Positions 12,281 to 23,106 of a DNA stretch of 64,000 nt are shown one piece after another. Position 1 is the first letter of the stretch; each line of letters opens with the position of its first letter. Source of the stretch: Prionace glauca (Eukaryota > Chordata > Chondrichthyes > Carcharhiniformes > Carcharhinidae); the NCBI GenBank assembly GCA_037974335.1, contig CM075760.1:2334859-2398858 (forward strand). The letters are read 5' to 3'. Made by a program: the position numbers and the translations under genes. Below the pieces are notes generated by a model, which worked only from the letters and a program-made list of their open reading frames with translations, was not told the origin of the DNA and made no database searches.

Positions 12281-12754
12281 TCATTCCATTTCTTCCCTCA
12301 TTCTCCGTGGCACAGGCAGCAATCCTGAGATTACTACCTTCGGTTTTCTCTTCCTCAGCTGCCTACCCAGTTCCCTATAGTCCCTTTTCACGAGTGCCTC
12401 CCTCTTCTTCCCTACGTCAGTAGTACCTATATGCACTACAACCTCTGGTTCCTCACCCTCTCCTTTCAGGATGTCTGGGACACGCCCAGAGACATCCTGA
12501 ATCCCAGCCCCAGGGAGACAAACCACCATCCGCGACTCCCGTCTACGTCCACAAAAATGCCTGCCCGCCCCCCTCACTATGGAGTCCCCTATTAGCACTA
12601 CCTTTCTGCTCTCTTTTTTGATTTTTTGACTTACTGGCTCAGCTCCAGAGACCTGTCCACCGCTTCCTCCCTCAGATGAGCTGTCCCCCCCAGTAGTACT
12701 CAGGCCGGAGTACTTATTTTGAAGGGAGACATCCACCGGTGTGCTCTCCATCAC
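12281..12754 (-). pseudogene. CR1-B ORF1, C-terminal esterase part, partial
   Basis: 157 codons with SGNH-type esterase blocks: VVLIGDSIVRGAG (block I, catalytic Ser in GDS), VVCLPGAGIQDV, and VVHIGTTDVG (block III). CR1 ORF1 proteins bind RNA and carry an esterase-like domain of unclear role. The frame ends near 12281, before the block V Asp-x-x-His region, which lies further on in another frame. The zinc-finger and coiled-coil N-terminus is missing because the element is 5'-truncated. Confidence 0.8.
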
Positions 12755-12799
12755 CCGAGGTTTCCCCTTCCTAATAGTTACCCAAGTGCCCTCTTCCCG

Positions 12800-12878
12800 T
12801 TGCCCTGTTAGGATGGGATTGTTGTCGGTTCAGGTCAATGGGCTGAATGGCCTCATTTTGCATTGTAGATTTTCCAAG
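12800..12878 (+). mobile_element. SINE type I tail fragment
   Basis: Contains a tail-like stretch (caatgggctgaatggcctc, then tgcattgtag). No head or body. Confidence 0.55.
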
Positions 12879-13485
12879 TTACTCGGGAGCACAAACACAA
12901 GAATCCCTTCTGAGTCAGTCACCATTTTGAGGTGAAAATATATTGTCGTTCCCTCACTGTTGCTGATTCAAAGTCCTGAAATTCCACACCGAAGGACACG
13001 ATTGTGTAGCTACATCTCAGGGACTGCAGTGGTTCAAGATTGCACCTCATGACCTCCTTCTCAACGGTACCTAAGAATTGATAATGAATGGTGGCCTAGC
13101 TTTGACCACATTCCGCAAAAGAATAGTAAAGAATGCCTTGCTGGCCTCACCAGCAATTTTCAACTCACACACAACCATTAGAAAAACTTGTAACATGCTG
13201 CACAGATGTCCTTTCAAATATTTGACAGCAAGTCATCTAAGCGAGATTAAAACGGAAGCCATATGTCGATTACAGTTTAATTTGCAGCTATGTTAGAACT
13301 GGATTATATAGCATTCAAACATTGAATATGTAAGTAGATGAGTAGGTTAATGAGGCACCACCGAGAAAAGCTAATCGTCTGTTTGGCGAGAGAAATGAAT
13401 AAAGAGAGAGGGACAGAGAGAGATGGAGGATGCAGGAGGTGCACAACAGATAGTTTTGTAAACTGTAAACAGTTATGAAATAGTA
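12879..13485. other. Unrecognised sequence
   Basis: No gene or known repeat recognised. Confidence 0.4.
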
Positions 13486-14285
13486 TTAATAATTAAGGTT
13501 GAAAATGTATGTTTGTATGTCAGCAGTTTTTCCGAGAACTAAGAACCATGCTGAGGCAGAATTCAGTGTCAAGGAAGTCAACGCCAGAACATAAGCTTGC
13601 TTGGAACTTTTCCAGGTTTCCTCGAGTATCTTTGACCCAAAGTTGAATGCCACCACTATCAGTCTTGATGCTGCTGCAATGAAATTTCCTGCAAATCGTG
13701 TCTTCCCTATTTGGAGCAAATTTATGTCTCGCCCAGGATTGGTACAAGTACTGAATATGTGCAAGTTACAAGGTACCATGTGATTCAACGTTGTACTTTG
13801 AAGCATGCTGAGAAAGTATCAGTTATTTCATGTTATCACAGTTAATAAGCATTCAGGAAAGAAAGAAAAAGAAGTCCAGTTGGAGGCGAATAGACAGAAC
13901 TGAAAATTCATCAATGATCTACTCGTAATTTCTGAATGTACTGCCGTTCACTAATTTGTTTCTAATCTTCACCCGATTTTAAATATGGTAAAATTCCATA
14001 TGTGCAATGCCTGCACTGGTTAAATGCACCAGTTTCAAATTAAAGGGATAAAGGACTAACACATCACAGAAATTGAATCCAAGAGACTGTCTTTCGTTAT
14101 TGCCTTACAACACAATCTCAATGCATGGAATTTAGAAAGAAGAACAAAAAAACGGATAAGCCAATTGAATGGATGATAGGTATTGCCAGGACACTATTTT
14201 TGATGTGCATGTATTAAGATGTTACTTTATACATTACAGCATTATGGGCTACACTGCAAGCAATTACTGCTGCTTCAATGTTGTA
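13486..14285. repeat. Diverged tandem duplication, copy 1
   Basis: Blocks here recur in the same order and orientation in 14630-14945 plus 16060-16600. Examples are a 'gcttgcttggaac' block with its following stretch, an 'aagtccagttg' block, a 'cagttt-aaat' block followed by 'acaacacaatct', and a 'gataagc...acattacagcatt' block. Copies differ at many positions. A 106-codon minus frame (13486-13806) is hydrophobic, but its counterpart in copy 2 is not open, so coding is doubtful. Confidence 0.6.
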
Positions 14286-14379
14286 CTAATACAGGGTAAT
14301 GAAAAAATCATTCAGGTCTCACAGTCAATGAGGGTGTATCAAGCCAGTATCAAAGCAACTAAGAATTCGTCTTGTACAC

Positions 14380-14600
14380 TCGGAGGTAGAAAGAGACAAA
14401 CAGAGGCAAGGAGACAGCGCAGGCAGACATACAGGAACAGAGACACAGAGACATAGATACAGAGAGCCAGAGACAGGAGAACAAAGAGAGCGAGAGAGAG
14501 AAAGAGAGGGAGAGACAGAGAAAACGAGAGAGAGGAGAGAGAAAAGAGAGAGGAGAAAAGTACAAGTGACAGAGAGAATAGAGAGAGAGGTTGTGAAAAT
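14380..14600. repeat. GA-rich simple repeat
   Basis: Purine-rich low-complexity tract of (GAGA)n and (AGAGAC)n-like units between the two copies of the tandem duplication. Any frame through it is low-complexity and not a gene. Confidence 0.9.
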
Positions 14601-14951
14601 GACTAAGATAACCAGTTTTGAATTGGTATTTTTAATTAAGTATTAAGTAGTTCCAAGAGCATGTCGGCAGTCTTTCCACAAAGGAACAGCCATGCCATGC
14701 CGAATCCAAAGCAAAAAGGCAAAATCCCAAAACAGTAACTTGCTTGGAGCTTCTTCCGTTTTACTCGTGTAAATTCCACCAAAAGTCTAATGCCACTCCA
14801 ATTAATCCAAATGATGTTTCAATGCAATTTATTGCGAACATTGTTCATACTTTTTGAGCATGATTTTTTTTCCATTAAAGAACAATGAACAAACTGTTTG
14901 TGTGCCATGTTGACACAAACATTGCGTCTTTGAAAATTATTGGATTAATGT

Positions 14952-15279
14952 AGGCGGCATGTAGGTAGCATTGTGGTTAGCTCTGCTGCTTCACAGCCCC
15001 AGGGACCGGGGTTCGGCTTGGGTCACTGCCTGTATGGAGTTTGCACATTCTCCTGGTGTCGGCGCGGGTTTCCTGCGGTTTCTTCTCTCAGTCCAAAGAT
15101 GTTCCGGTTAGGTTGATTGGCCACGCTAAAACTTGCCTCTTAGAGTCCTGAGATGCGCAAGTGAGATGGATTGGCGGTTAAATATCTATGGATATGGGGG
15201 TAGAGCCTGGGTGGGATTGTGGTTGGTGCAGACTCGATGGGCCAAATGGCCTCTTTCTGCACTGCAGGGATTCTATGAT
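14952..15279 (+). mobile_element. SINE type I
   Basis: Head (gcattgtggttagctctgc), body (cagtccaaagatgttccgg) and type I tail ending in TTCTATGATAG. A few bases are missing around the B box. Confidence 0.85.
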
Positions 15280-15282
15280 AGT

Positions 15283-16059
15283 ACATAGAACATAGAACAT
15301 TACAGCGCAGAACAGGCCCTTCGGCCCACGATGTTGCGCCGACCAGTTACAAAACAATGACCCACTAGCCTATACCAATCCCTTTTCGTCCATAAACCTA
15401 TCCACAGATCTCTTAAACGCCCCCAAACTAGGCGCATTTACAACTGCAGCTGGCAGGGCATTCCAGTCCCTCACCACCCTCTGGGTAAAGAACCTACCCC
15501 TGACATCAGTCCTATAACTACCCCCCCTTAATTTAAAGTCGTGCCCCCTCGTGCTAGCTTTCTCCATCCTAGGAAAAAGGCTATCACTATCTACCCTGTC
15601 TAAACCTCTAATCATCTTATATGTTTCAATAAGGTCCCCTGTTAGCCGCCTTCTTTCCAGCGAAAACAACACCAAATCTCTCAGTCTCTCCTCATAGGAT
15701 CTCCCCTCCATACCAGGCAACATCCCGGTAAACCTCATCTGCACCCTCTCCAAAGCCTCTACATCCTTCCTGTAATGTGGGGACCAGAACTGCACACAAA
15801 ACTCCAAGTACGGCCGCACCAGAGTTGTGTACAGTTGCATCATGACGCTGCGACTCCTAAATTCAATCCCCCTACCAATAAACGCCAAGACACCGTATGC
15901 CTTCTTAACAACCTTATCTACTTGATTTCCAACTTTCAGGGATCTATGTACACATACACCTAGATCCCTCTGCTCCTCCACACTATTCAAAGTCCTCCCG
16001 TTAGCCCTATACTCAACACATCTGTTATTCCTACCGAAATGAATTACCTCACATTTAAA
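15283..16059 (-). mobile_element. CR1-A LINE, antisense, 5'-truncated
   Basis: The minus strand encodes 241 open codons of the ORF2 C-terminus (15370-16095), including EVIHFGRNNRCVEYRANGR, GDLIETYKMIRGLDRVDS and a natural end at DEKGLV. The CR1-A tail lies directly beside the SINE tail, so the two TTCTATG ends meet head to head. Confidence 0.92.
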
Positions 16060-16605
16060 GTTGAAATTTGTTAAAAGAAACAGGCATTTGTTCATATCCT
16101 ATGAAATGAATCAACTTCCTGATAACAAAAAGCGTTTAAGCTTCAACATTTGAAGGTAATGAATTCGAAGTCCAGTTGTAAAGGAATAAACGGCGCAAAA
16201 GTTGTCTGATTTACCCTCGGAATCTATTAAAGTGTTGCTGTTGAACAACTTGCATCAAACCGTTCGCATGATGCGAAATATCATGGAACAATTTCCCAAT
16301 GCACAAAAACATCCGCGCTGGCGGAAAGCACCAGTTTAAAATGGAAGGATTAACACAGAACATAGCATCATAGGAACTGCAATCAGGAGAATGCATTTTG
16401 CTGTTACCCTAAAACACAATCATGACACATGGCATTGCGGTGAAGATCGAAACTAAATCAAATAAACTCAAGGACCAAGATAAGCGGTGATGTGTTGTTT
16501 GTGCCCTCTAGTCCTTGATGTGCTTCAAGCAAGATGTTTACTTGTACATTAAAGCATTTGGGGCCATCTAGCGACCAAATACTGTTAGGTCACCGATAAG
16601 GGAAT

Positions 16606-16893
16606 AAGAACATCAGAACATAACAAATAGGAGCAGGAGTAGGCCATCTAGCCCTTCGAGCCTGCCCCGCCATTCAATAAGATCATGGCTGATCTGTCGT
16701 GGCTCAGTTCCACATTCCCGCCCTCTCCCCATAACCCTTAATCCCCTCTCTTATCAAAAATCCATCAACCCGCGTCTTAAAAATATTTAGCGAGGTAGCC
16801 TCCACCACTTCAACGGGCAGAGAATTCCAGAGATTCTCCACCCTTTGAGTGAAGAAGTTCCTCCTCAACTCCGTTCTAAACCGCCCCAGGGTT
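16606..16893 (-). mobile_element. CR1-C LINE tail, antisense, 5'-truncated
   Basis: Starts with reversed TTCTTATG-type repeats and the CR1-C end (aggagcaggagtaggccat), then the last ORF2 codons in reverse. Truncated after about 290 bases. Confidence 0.88.
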
Positions 16894-17035
16894 TGCTATT
16901 CAATACAGATCATGTCTGCTTTATATTTCGTCTGTACTCACACACCTGAGATTTGAATGCCTTGGTCAGCTAAACAAATTATTATCTAGCCATCACAGTG
17001 AGATTTTATTTTCAACTTGTGAGCAAACAAGTTTG

Positions 17036-17385
17036 GATTAAATTAAAGCTTTATTTAGTGTTAGGCTTACATCAACACTGCAATTAAGTTTACTGAGAAA
17101 ATCTTTTATTCTCCTAATTCTCGGTCCGGCACACTGAGCGAGAATTTTGCATGGCCAATCCTAAAAGTTTGCACATTTCTGGACGGTGCGAAGAAACCGG
17201 AGCACCCAGAGGAAACCCACGCAGAGAGAGGTATTGGCGGGGTGGGGGCGGGGGGGGGGGTGGTCTGTTGGGGGAGAGGGTATTTGCAGTCTCGACTCAG
17301 ACCGTGAGGCAAGCCGGGATTCGAACCCAGGTCCTTGGCGGTGTGAGGCAGCAGTGCTAATCACGGTGGCACCTTGCGGACCTTA
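17036..17385 (-). mobile_element. SINE type II, antisense, with internal G run
   Basis: Reversed type II tail (gctttatttagtgttaggc), body (aaaccggagcacccagagg), a G-rich expansion at about 17240-17275, then the reversed head (ggattcgaacccaggtcc is the B box; gtgctaatcacggtggcacc the A box). The G run is not part of other SINE copies. Confidence 0.8.
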
Positions 17386-18386
17386 TTAGGTTCGGATTTG
17401 TGTTTTTTTTGCATTAGTTGCGTATTTGAGTTTAAGCGTAATTGATGTTACTGCAGTTAATTCTTTAGAAAACTAAGTTTTAGGGTTTTTGTTACAAAAT
17501 GCCTGCTTTGTTATTGAGCTTTTACAACTTTATGTAAAAAAACACAGACTTTATAACTAGCTTATGTATAATAACATTGATTCTGAAAGGAAACAGAAAG
17601 TATTTACCTTAGTTGAAAGAAAGTGGCCTGTAATCAAGCATGCATTCACATAGTCTATGGAATAGATAAGAGGGGAGACTGCAGAGAACAGGCCCAAACT
17701 GATTCACAGAAAGTCCCAACAGCATTGGGGATGGGAGGTGGGGAGGGGGGACGGTGGCAATATAAAGTTCCAAGAAGACCTTTCAATGGATCAACTTCAA
17801 CAGGAACCGGAAACAGGTCCTGCTGCATGTGGTTCAGTGTGAGGAGCAGTAGAATACTCCAAAAATGTGAAGCTGCAGGAAGCAGGAGTACTAGAACTTT
17901 CCTTTTGGGAAATACAGAATACCAAGTGTACGGAAAGGTGGGAGAAACATTATTTTTTGTCTTCCAGACTATTGGAGTGCCGTTGGTCTTTCTGGGTATA
18001 TGACAGATTGTGGAACATGAATGAACGTGGCCATCCGTAGGAAAGGAACCTCAATCGTAAATGATACAACCCCGAGGGAGTAACGTTAGTGACCACATCT
18101 GAGGGAAAATTTCATTTGGGAGAAGGTTCTGAAGTGTTTTCTTCCAGAGTGAAGACCGGAAGCTCTCTTGCGAAGGACGGAGCTTCAGCAAGGTCAGCTA
18201 GTTCTGCAGTGTTATAGGCGTTTGGGAGAATTGATGAACAAATCAGAGGTAGAATTGAGTCGCATCTACCACTTGGTTTCACAGGATGCACGCCTTTCAC
18301 TATTGATTTACATGGACTGCGAAATTATAACGAAAATTCATGTATAAGAATGAATCTGTAAGTTGCGCTTGCTTTCCAGACCTGTA
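17386..18386. other. Unrecognised sequence
   Basis: About 1 kb with no recognised feature. A 126-codon + frame (17623-18003) lacks any recognisable domain and I do not call it a gene. Confidence 0.4.
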
Positions 18387-18600
18387 TATAGAACATAGAA
18401 CATTACAGCACAAACAGGCCCTTCGGCCCTCGAGTTGCGCCGATCACATCAACCCCACCAATCTATAGACCTATCTATAACCCCCAATTCCATTAAAACC
18501 TATATACTCATCCAGAAGTCTTTTAAAAGACCCCAGCGAGTTCGCCTCCACCACCGATGACGGCAGCCGATTCCATTCACTCACCACCCTCTGAGTGAAA
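18387..18600 (-). mobile_element. CR1-B LINE 3' fragment, antisense
   Basis: About 214 bases: the CR1-B tail (ggccctcgagttgcgccg) and the last ORF2 codons in reverse, ending abruptly at the 'gagtgaaa' position of the consensus. Confidence 0.9.
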
Positions 18601-18982
18601 TAATTCTGAAAGTATCACTGGGATGAAGCGGCAATATGTTCTGGTGCATCTTTCAGAGTTTAACAAAGGTTTTCTTATTTTGGCAAAATCAATCCCGTGA
18701 CTGTTCAGTAGCCTTCTGCCACGTATCCAAACAATCAAATTCAGGATCTATCAAGCCGAATTCCACCCTGGAATCTGTCTTATGCAGTCGGAGAGAGATG
18801 AAGGAAGAGAAAGTGGGTGAGAGAGAGAGAGTAACTGTATGATCTCGTCGTCCATGAACATGGTTGTGAAGTAGTTCTTTCCACGTGCACGCCTGAATAG
18901 TACAAATGTGTGATTGTGCTACCTTGTCAGATTTTATCTAGGCCGAGAAAATAGGCTGAACATATCCTCTGTATTTCATTTG

Positions 18983-19325
18983 CAGCACTAGCTCGCACTG
19001 CTGTCGTACATTGCCCGGGACCCGGAATCAATTCCGAGCTCGGGTGACTGGGTGGAATTTGCACGATCTCCCCGTATCGTCATGGGTTTCCTCAGGGTGC
19101 TCAGCTTTCCTCTCACACTCCAAAGATTGATATATCCGCTGGATTGGCATTTGAGTCGTCCCTTGGTTCCCCAAGGAGGGGAAGAATAGATGTATTAGCC
19201 ACGGCAAATCTGTGGGGTTACGTGGATAGTCTGGTCTTTTGGGCCTGGGAAATTTATTCTATCAGATTTTGTGCAGACTCGATATCTCTCCTGGCCTTCT
19301 TCTGCATTGTAGCGTGTATATAATG
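18983..19325 (+). mobile_element. SINE type I, strongly diverged
   Basis: Head, B box (aatcaattccgagctcggg), body (cacactccaaagattg) and tail (tgtgcagactcgatatc) are in the right order but carry many changes, so this is an old copy. Confidence 0.7.
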
Positions 19326-20680
19326 ATTTAAAATTTACAATTTGATCACTGCCCGCCCTCCACATTTCGTGAAACAATAAGTCGACTTTTTATGCTCTGT
19401 TAATTTTATTCCGTTCAGTCTGAATTGCAAACCTGCAAGTCAGAGACTTAGTCTGATCAGAAATGAATGCACTCCAATTCCGGCTGTGCAACACTCTGGA
19501 CAGTGAAACCTTACTTCCTCAATATAGCAGCAGCCTTCAGTGGAACGTAAACGTTTAATTTAGCTTTCTAATAATTTTTGTTTGGATACCCTACCCCATG
19601 ACCATCACTTCCCCATAATTAATTGATTTGTGTTGAAGATTATCTACGTCTAGGTTATGCTGGCTTTCAGAACCTGATCGAATATATCTTTCTCCATTCG
19701 ATAAGGAATGTTATCAGTATTTCCCATCTTGGTCTGTAATTGTCACAATCTGTCCAATTTCTCAATCCTTCTCCACTACTTCTCAATCCCCAGTACCAAC
19801 CACAGTAATTAGCTGAGCGTCCTCCCTCGCACAGGACGTTGTCCATTCAGTCAGGGGGCTGCAGTATATTTTCTATCGACGCGGTTGCCTTCTGGATGGC
19901 GCGCGAGAGATTTGCAGCAAGCCCGCGGTGTGCCTTTGCCTCGGCCACGTGTGCAGCTTTCTGTCTCAAATAAAACAAGACATCTCACCTCTGTTTTGTC
20001 CAACTCTTTCTGCATTTGGTGGATTTCGGTCATCACATCAAATCTCTCTCTTCCACCATCTTTCAACTTCATTGCTTTTGTTTGCATCTTTTTTCTTTTC
20101 ATCCTTGACAGTGAATATGGAAGTGATTACTCACTGTGTACTTTAAATATCCGTAAGGTAAAATTTGTCTTCACATATTGCTACTATCATTTCCAGCTCT
20201 CGTCCCTCACTGTAATCCCTTTGAGTTAAATGCCTGAAGTTGATGACAGACAATGTCACTGGATGATTCTCCTATTCCCCTGCGGGTGCCAGGGAATTGT
20301 CCATCAAGGCAAATTTATGAACGTTACTTCATGACCAGGAAACAATGACCCTAAATCCAAGATAATTGAAAGAGCAATAAAACATGAAAAAAAAAATCAC
20401 CTTCGGAACTAATCGTCTTATATTCACTCTCAACACTTTCCTTTCCCCACGTCCACAAGAAAAAGCTCACGGTGCGAAGTCACAGCAATGGCTCAGATGC
20501 AGCGTGTGAGTGCTGATAGTGCTTGTACGGGTATTCGTTTCCTGAGTGTTATTCTTTTGCATCCAGAAAGTTTACCATGGAGACATCGATGCCGTCACAG
20601 CTCGTTCTGGTGCTGTTCCCAGTCCTTAGAAAATAAGTCACAAGCCAAAGAACATAAAAGTCAATTTATGATCAATATAG
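19326..20680. other. Mostly unrecognised sequence
   Basis: No repeat recognised. The only stretch with coding character is the possible minus-strand exon at 19989-20102, listed separately. Confidence 0.4.
19989..20102 (-). other. Possible coiled-coil exon, minus strand
   Basis: On the minus strand 38 codons from an ATG at 20102 are rich in Lys, Glu and Met with a heptad-like pattern (MTEIHQMQKELDKTE). They end at AACAGAG followed by GTGAGATG, a good splice-donor match. The acceptor side is weak, and no partner exon is visible. It could be an isolated exon, an exon remnant or chance; I do not recognise the protein. Confidence 0.2.
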
Positions 20681-20681
20681 A

Positions 20682-20987
20682 GGTTTAGATAGGGTGGACA
20701 ATGATAGCCTTTTCCCTCGGATGGAGAAAGCTGGCACGAGGGGGCATGGCTTTAAATTAAGTGGGGGGGTAGTTATAGGACGGATGTCAGAGGGTGGTGA
20801 GGGATTGGAATGCCCTGCTTGCTGCAGTTGTAAATGCGCCTAGTTTGGGGGCGTTTAAAAGATCCGTGGATAGGTTTATGGATGGAAAGGGATTGGTTTC
20901 GGTTAGAGGGTCATTGTTTTTTAACTGGTCGGTGCAACATCGTGGGCCGCAGGGCCTGTTCTGCGCTGTAATGTTCTATGTTCTATT
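20682..20987 (+). mobile_element. CR1-A LINE 3' fragment
   Basis: Encodes the end of ORF2 (GLDRVDN region to the DRFMDGKGLV-like end) and the CR1-A tail with TTCTATG. A small internal deletion removes the TDVRGRFFTQ segment. Confidence 0.9.
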
Positions 20988-22161
20988 GTTGATGATCTAA
21001 TACCATCATTAACATATTAGAGAATGTAACACAATTCAAAAGTTTTAAGATTTATTTCGCCCTGATTGTGAATTTCTGACCCCCGTTATTTCTTCATTCG
21101 CTTGGGAATATTTTGCCGGCAGTGAGTTCCTGCGAATATCACTGAGCATCAGGATCGCTTTTTTTCCATATCATGGTTGCAAGAACCAGCTCCAATTTTA
21201 CACTGAAGCGTAATTTTCCATCCTTGGTGTGAGTCTTTCCATTACTTGAAATCATTTGTTGAGTTCTTTTTTAAAAAATTAATATTTGATTTTTCTCACA
21301 ACTGAATATGAGGTTTGCTCAATATTTTGCTGATTTTCCGTGATCATTAAGATCCAACATTTGTGGTATTTGAGCCTTCCTCCTTTGCAAGGCATATGGT
21401 TTCTGTGCATGAAGAATAAATCTCAAGTTCGCCATCAACACCTTGATCCAAACTGAATGAAGGATTTATTTTGAAATCACATTAGCTGTTCTGTTTCCAT
21501 GAAAAACGGCGGAGCTCCAGACCAGGAAATTGAGTTTAGTTATTAGTTGGAACTAATAGAAGCTGGAGGAAATTTATATGGTAGTTATCTGATCGAATCA
21601 GGATCACAAGAAGAGAGCTGGCTGCGACATTAGTGTGACAATACTGCTGAAGTGTAGGGTAAATTTGTGGGGGTAAATTTCTTCACGAAGTCCGATATTA
21701 GAGGTTTTTTGGACTACAGAGACATATAATGTGGTTTATCCCTCTCTCCCCCTCTTTCTTGATAAACTTTCATTAATTTTGTGACAGTAAAGGTTTTCAA
21801 CATTTATTTTTGCAAAATTCTGCAGTACATCTTTGATCCTGTCAACCTGTTGATATTTCTCACCATATTAGGAGTCAGCAAAGAACTTTAATATTGCAGG
21901 ATTTGACGATTATGTATTTGGGAGGCTATCACAATGTTGCAAATTCAGATATATCTCACCAGAAATCCAAAAGGTCTTCTTGAATTTGCAGGGTTTTTTC
22001 TGAACATTGAATATCCCTAACCCTATAAATTAGTGCAGAGAGGATACCCGATTCTCTACACTGGTAGAGAATCCCACCCTTCCACCTCCTCTAACCTAAT
22101 TATAAGTGTGTGGGAAGTTTTTTTTAATATTTTTATTTTTCTGCTGGGAATAGTTTCAGGG

Positions 22162-22971
22162 ATGGCAGTTCAGGCTGTAAGCTGCATCTCCTGTGGGATG
22201 TATGTAGTGAGGGACTCCAGCAGTGTTTCAGGTGATTTTACTTGTGGGAAGTGTGTTAGATTGCAGTTTCTGGAGAAGCGTGTAAAGGTGCTGGAGAGGG
22301 AATTAGAGGAGCTCCGCATAATTCGGAAAGTGGAGGAGGACATAGAAAGGAGTTATAAGGAGATAGTCACTCCTAGAAATAAGTCTTGGGTCACTGCAAG
22401 GAAGAGGGGCAAGAAGCAGTTGGGGGGACAATCCCCTGGGGCTGTTCCCCTCCAAAATAGGTTTTCGGTCCTGGAGGCTACAGTTGAGGAGGAATCAACT
22501 GGGGATAGCCAAAGGGAGCAGGTCTCTGGGGGTGAGCCTATTGGGAAACCTCAGGCGGTTAGGGGTAAGAGGTTGGGCCTCGTGATTGGGGACTCCACAG
22601 TTAAGGGGACGGATAGGAGAGTCGGAGGTAAGGGGAGGGACTCAGGGCTGGTTTGTTGCCTACCTGGGGCTGGGGTCCGGGATGTATCAGACAGGGTATT
22701 CAGGACTCTTAGGGGAGAGGGAAATCAACCCCAAGTTATAGTTCATGTGGGAATACATGACATAGGGAGATTAAGGGAAGGGGATATTAAGCAAAGATTT
22801 ATGGAGTTGGGGTGGAAGCTAAAGGCCAAGTCTGGAAGAGTAGTTATATCCAGACTCTTGCCTGTGCCACGGGATAGTGTAGAGAGGAACAGGGAGAGGG
22901 AAAGTTTGAACTCGTGGCTGAGGGGATGGTGCAGGAGGGAGGGGTTCAGGTACTTGAGCAATTGGGGCTAA
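22162..22971 (+). pseudogene. CR1-A ORF1, truncated by a premature stop
   Basis: The likely start is the Met at 22162 (MAVQAVSCISCGMYVVRD); the frame is open further upstream but that part looks like 5' UTR. Paired cysteines follow (CISC, then CGKC about 20 residues on) as a zinc-finger-like motif. Next come a coiled coil (LEKRVKVLERELEELR) and an SGNH esterase-like domain with LVIGDSTVKG and VHVGIHDIG. It stops at TAA (22969-22971), where the antisense relative at 34014-34442 reads Ser and continues with WGRWDLYMSDGLHLNQRG. The copy therefore lacks the block V Asp-x-x-His region. Confidence 0.85.
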
Positions 22972-23106
22972 TTCTGGGGAAGGTGGGACCTTTATAAGAG
23001 TGATGGTCTTCACCTGAACCAGAGGGGAATCAATATCCTGGGGGGTAAATTTGCGAAAGCTATGCAGGGAGGTTTAAACTGATTCGGGGGGGGGGGGGGT
23101 GGGATC

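Larger units (their letters stand above)
8891..12795 (-). mobile_element. CR1-B LINE, antisense, about 3.5 kb without the nested SINE
   Basis: Reads on the minus strand from a partial ORF1 (12281-12754) through ORF2 (about 11975 to 8957) to the CR1-B tail. It lacks only the 5' part of ORF1 and the 5' UTR. A type I SINE sits inside it at 9113-9472. It is one of the longest copies in the window. Confidence 0.92.
14630..16600. repeat. Diverged tandem duplication, copy 2 (split by insertions)
   Basis: Counterpart of 13486-14285. The first part is 14630-14945, the second about 16060-16600. They were separated by a SINE (14952-15279) and an antisense CR1-A (15283-16059), both absent from copy 1, so both inserted after the duplication. 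Confidence 0.6.

Noticed and set aside
14380-14600. Frames rich in Arg/Glu or Ser/Leu
   Set aside because: They come from the GA-rich simple repeat.
17623-18003. A 126-codon + frame as a possible gene
   Set aside because: No recognisable domain, splice signal or conserved partner; the length is within chance for this much sequence.
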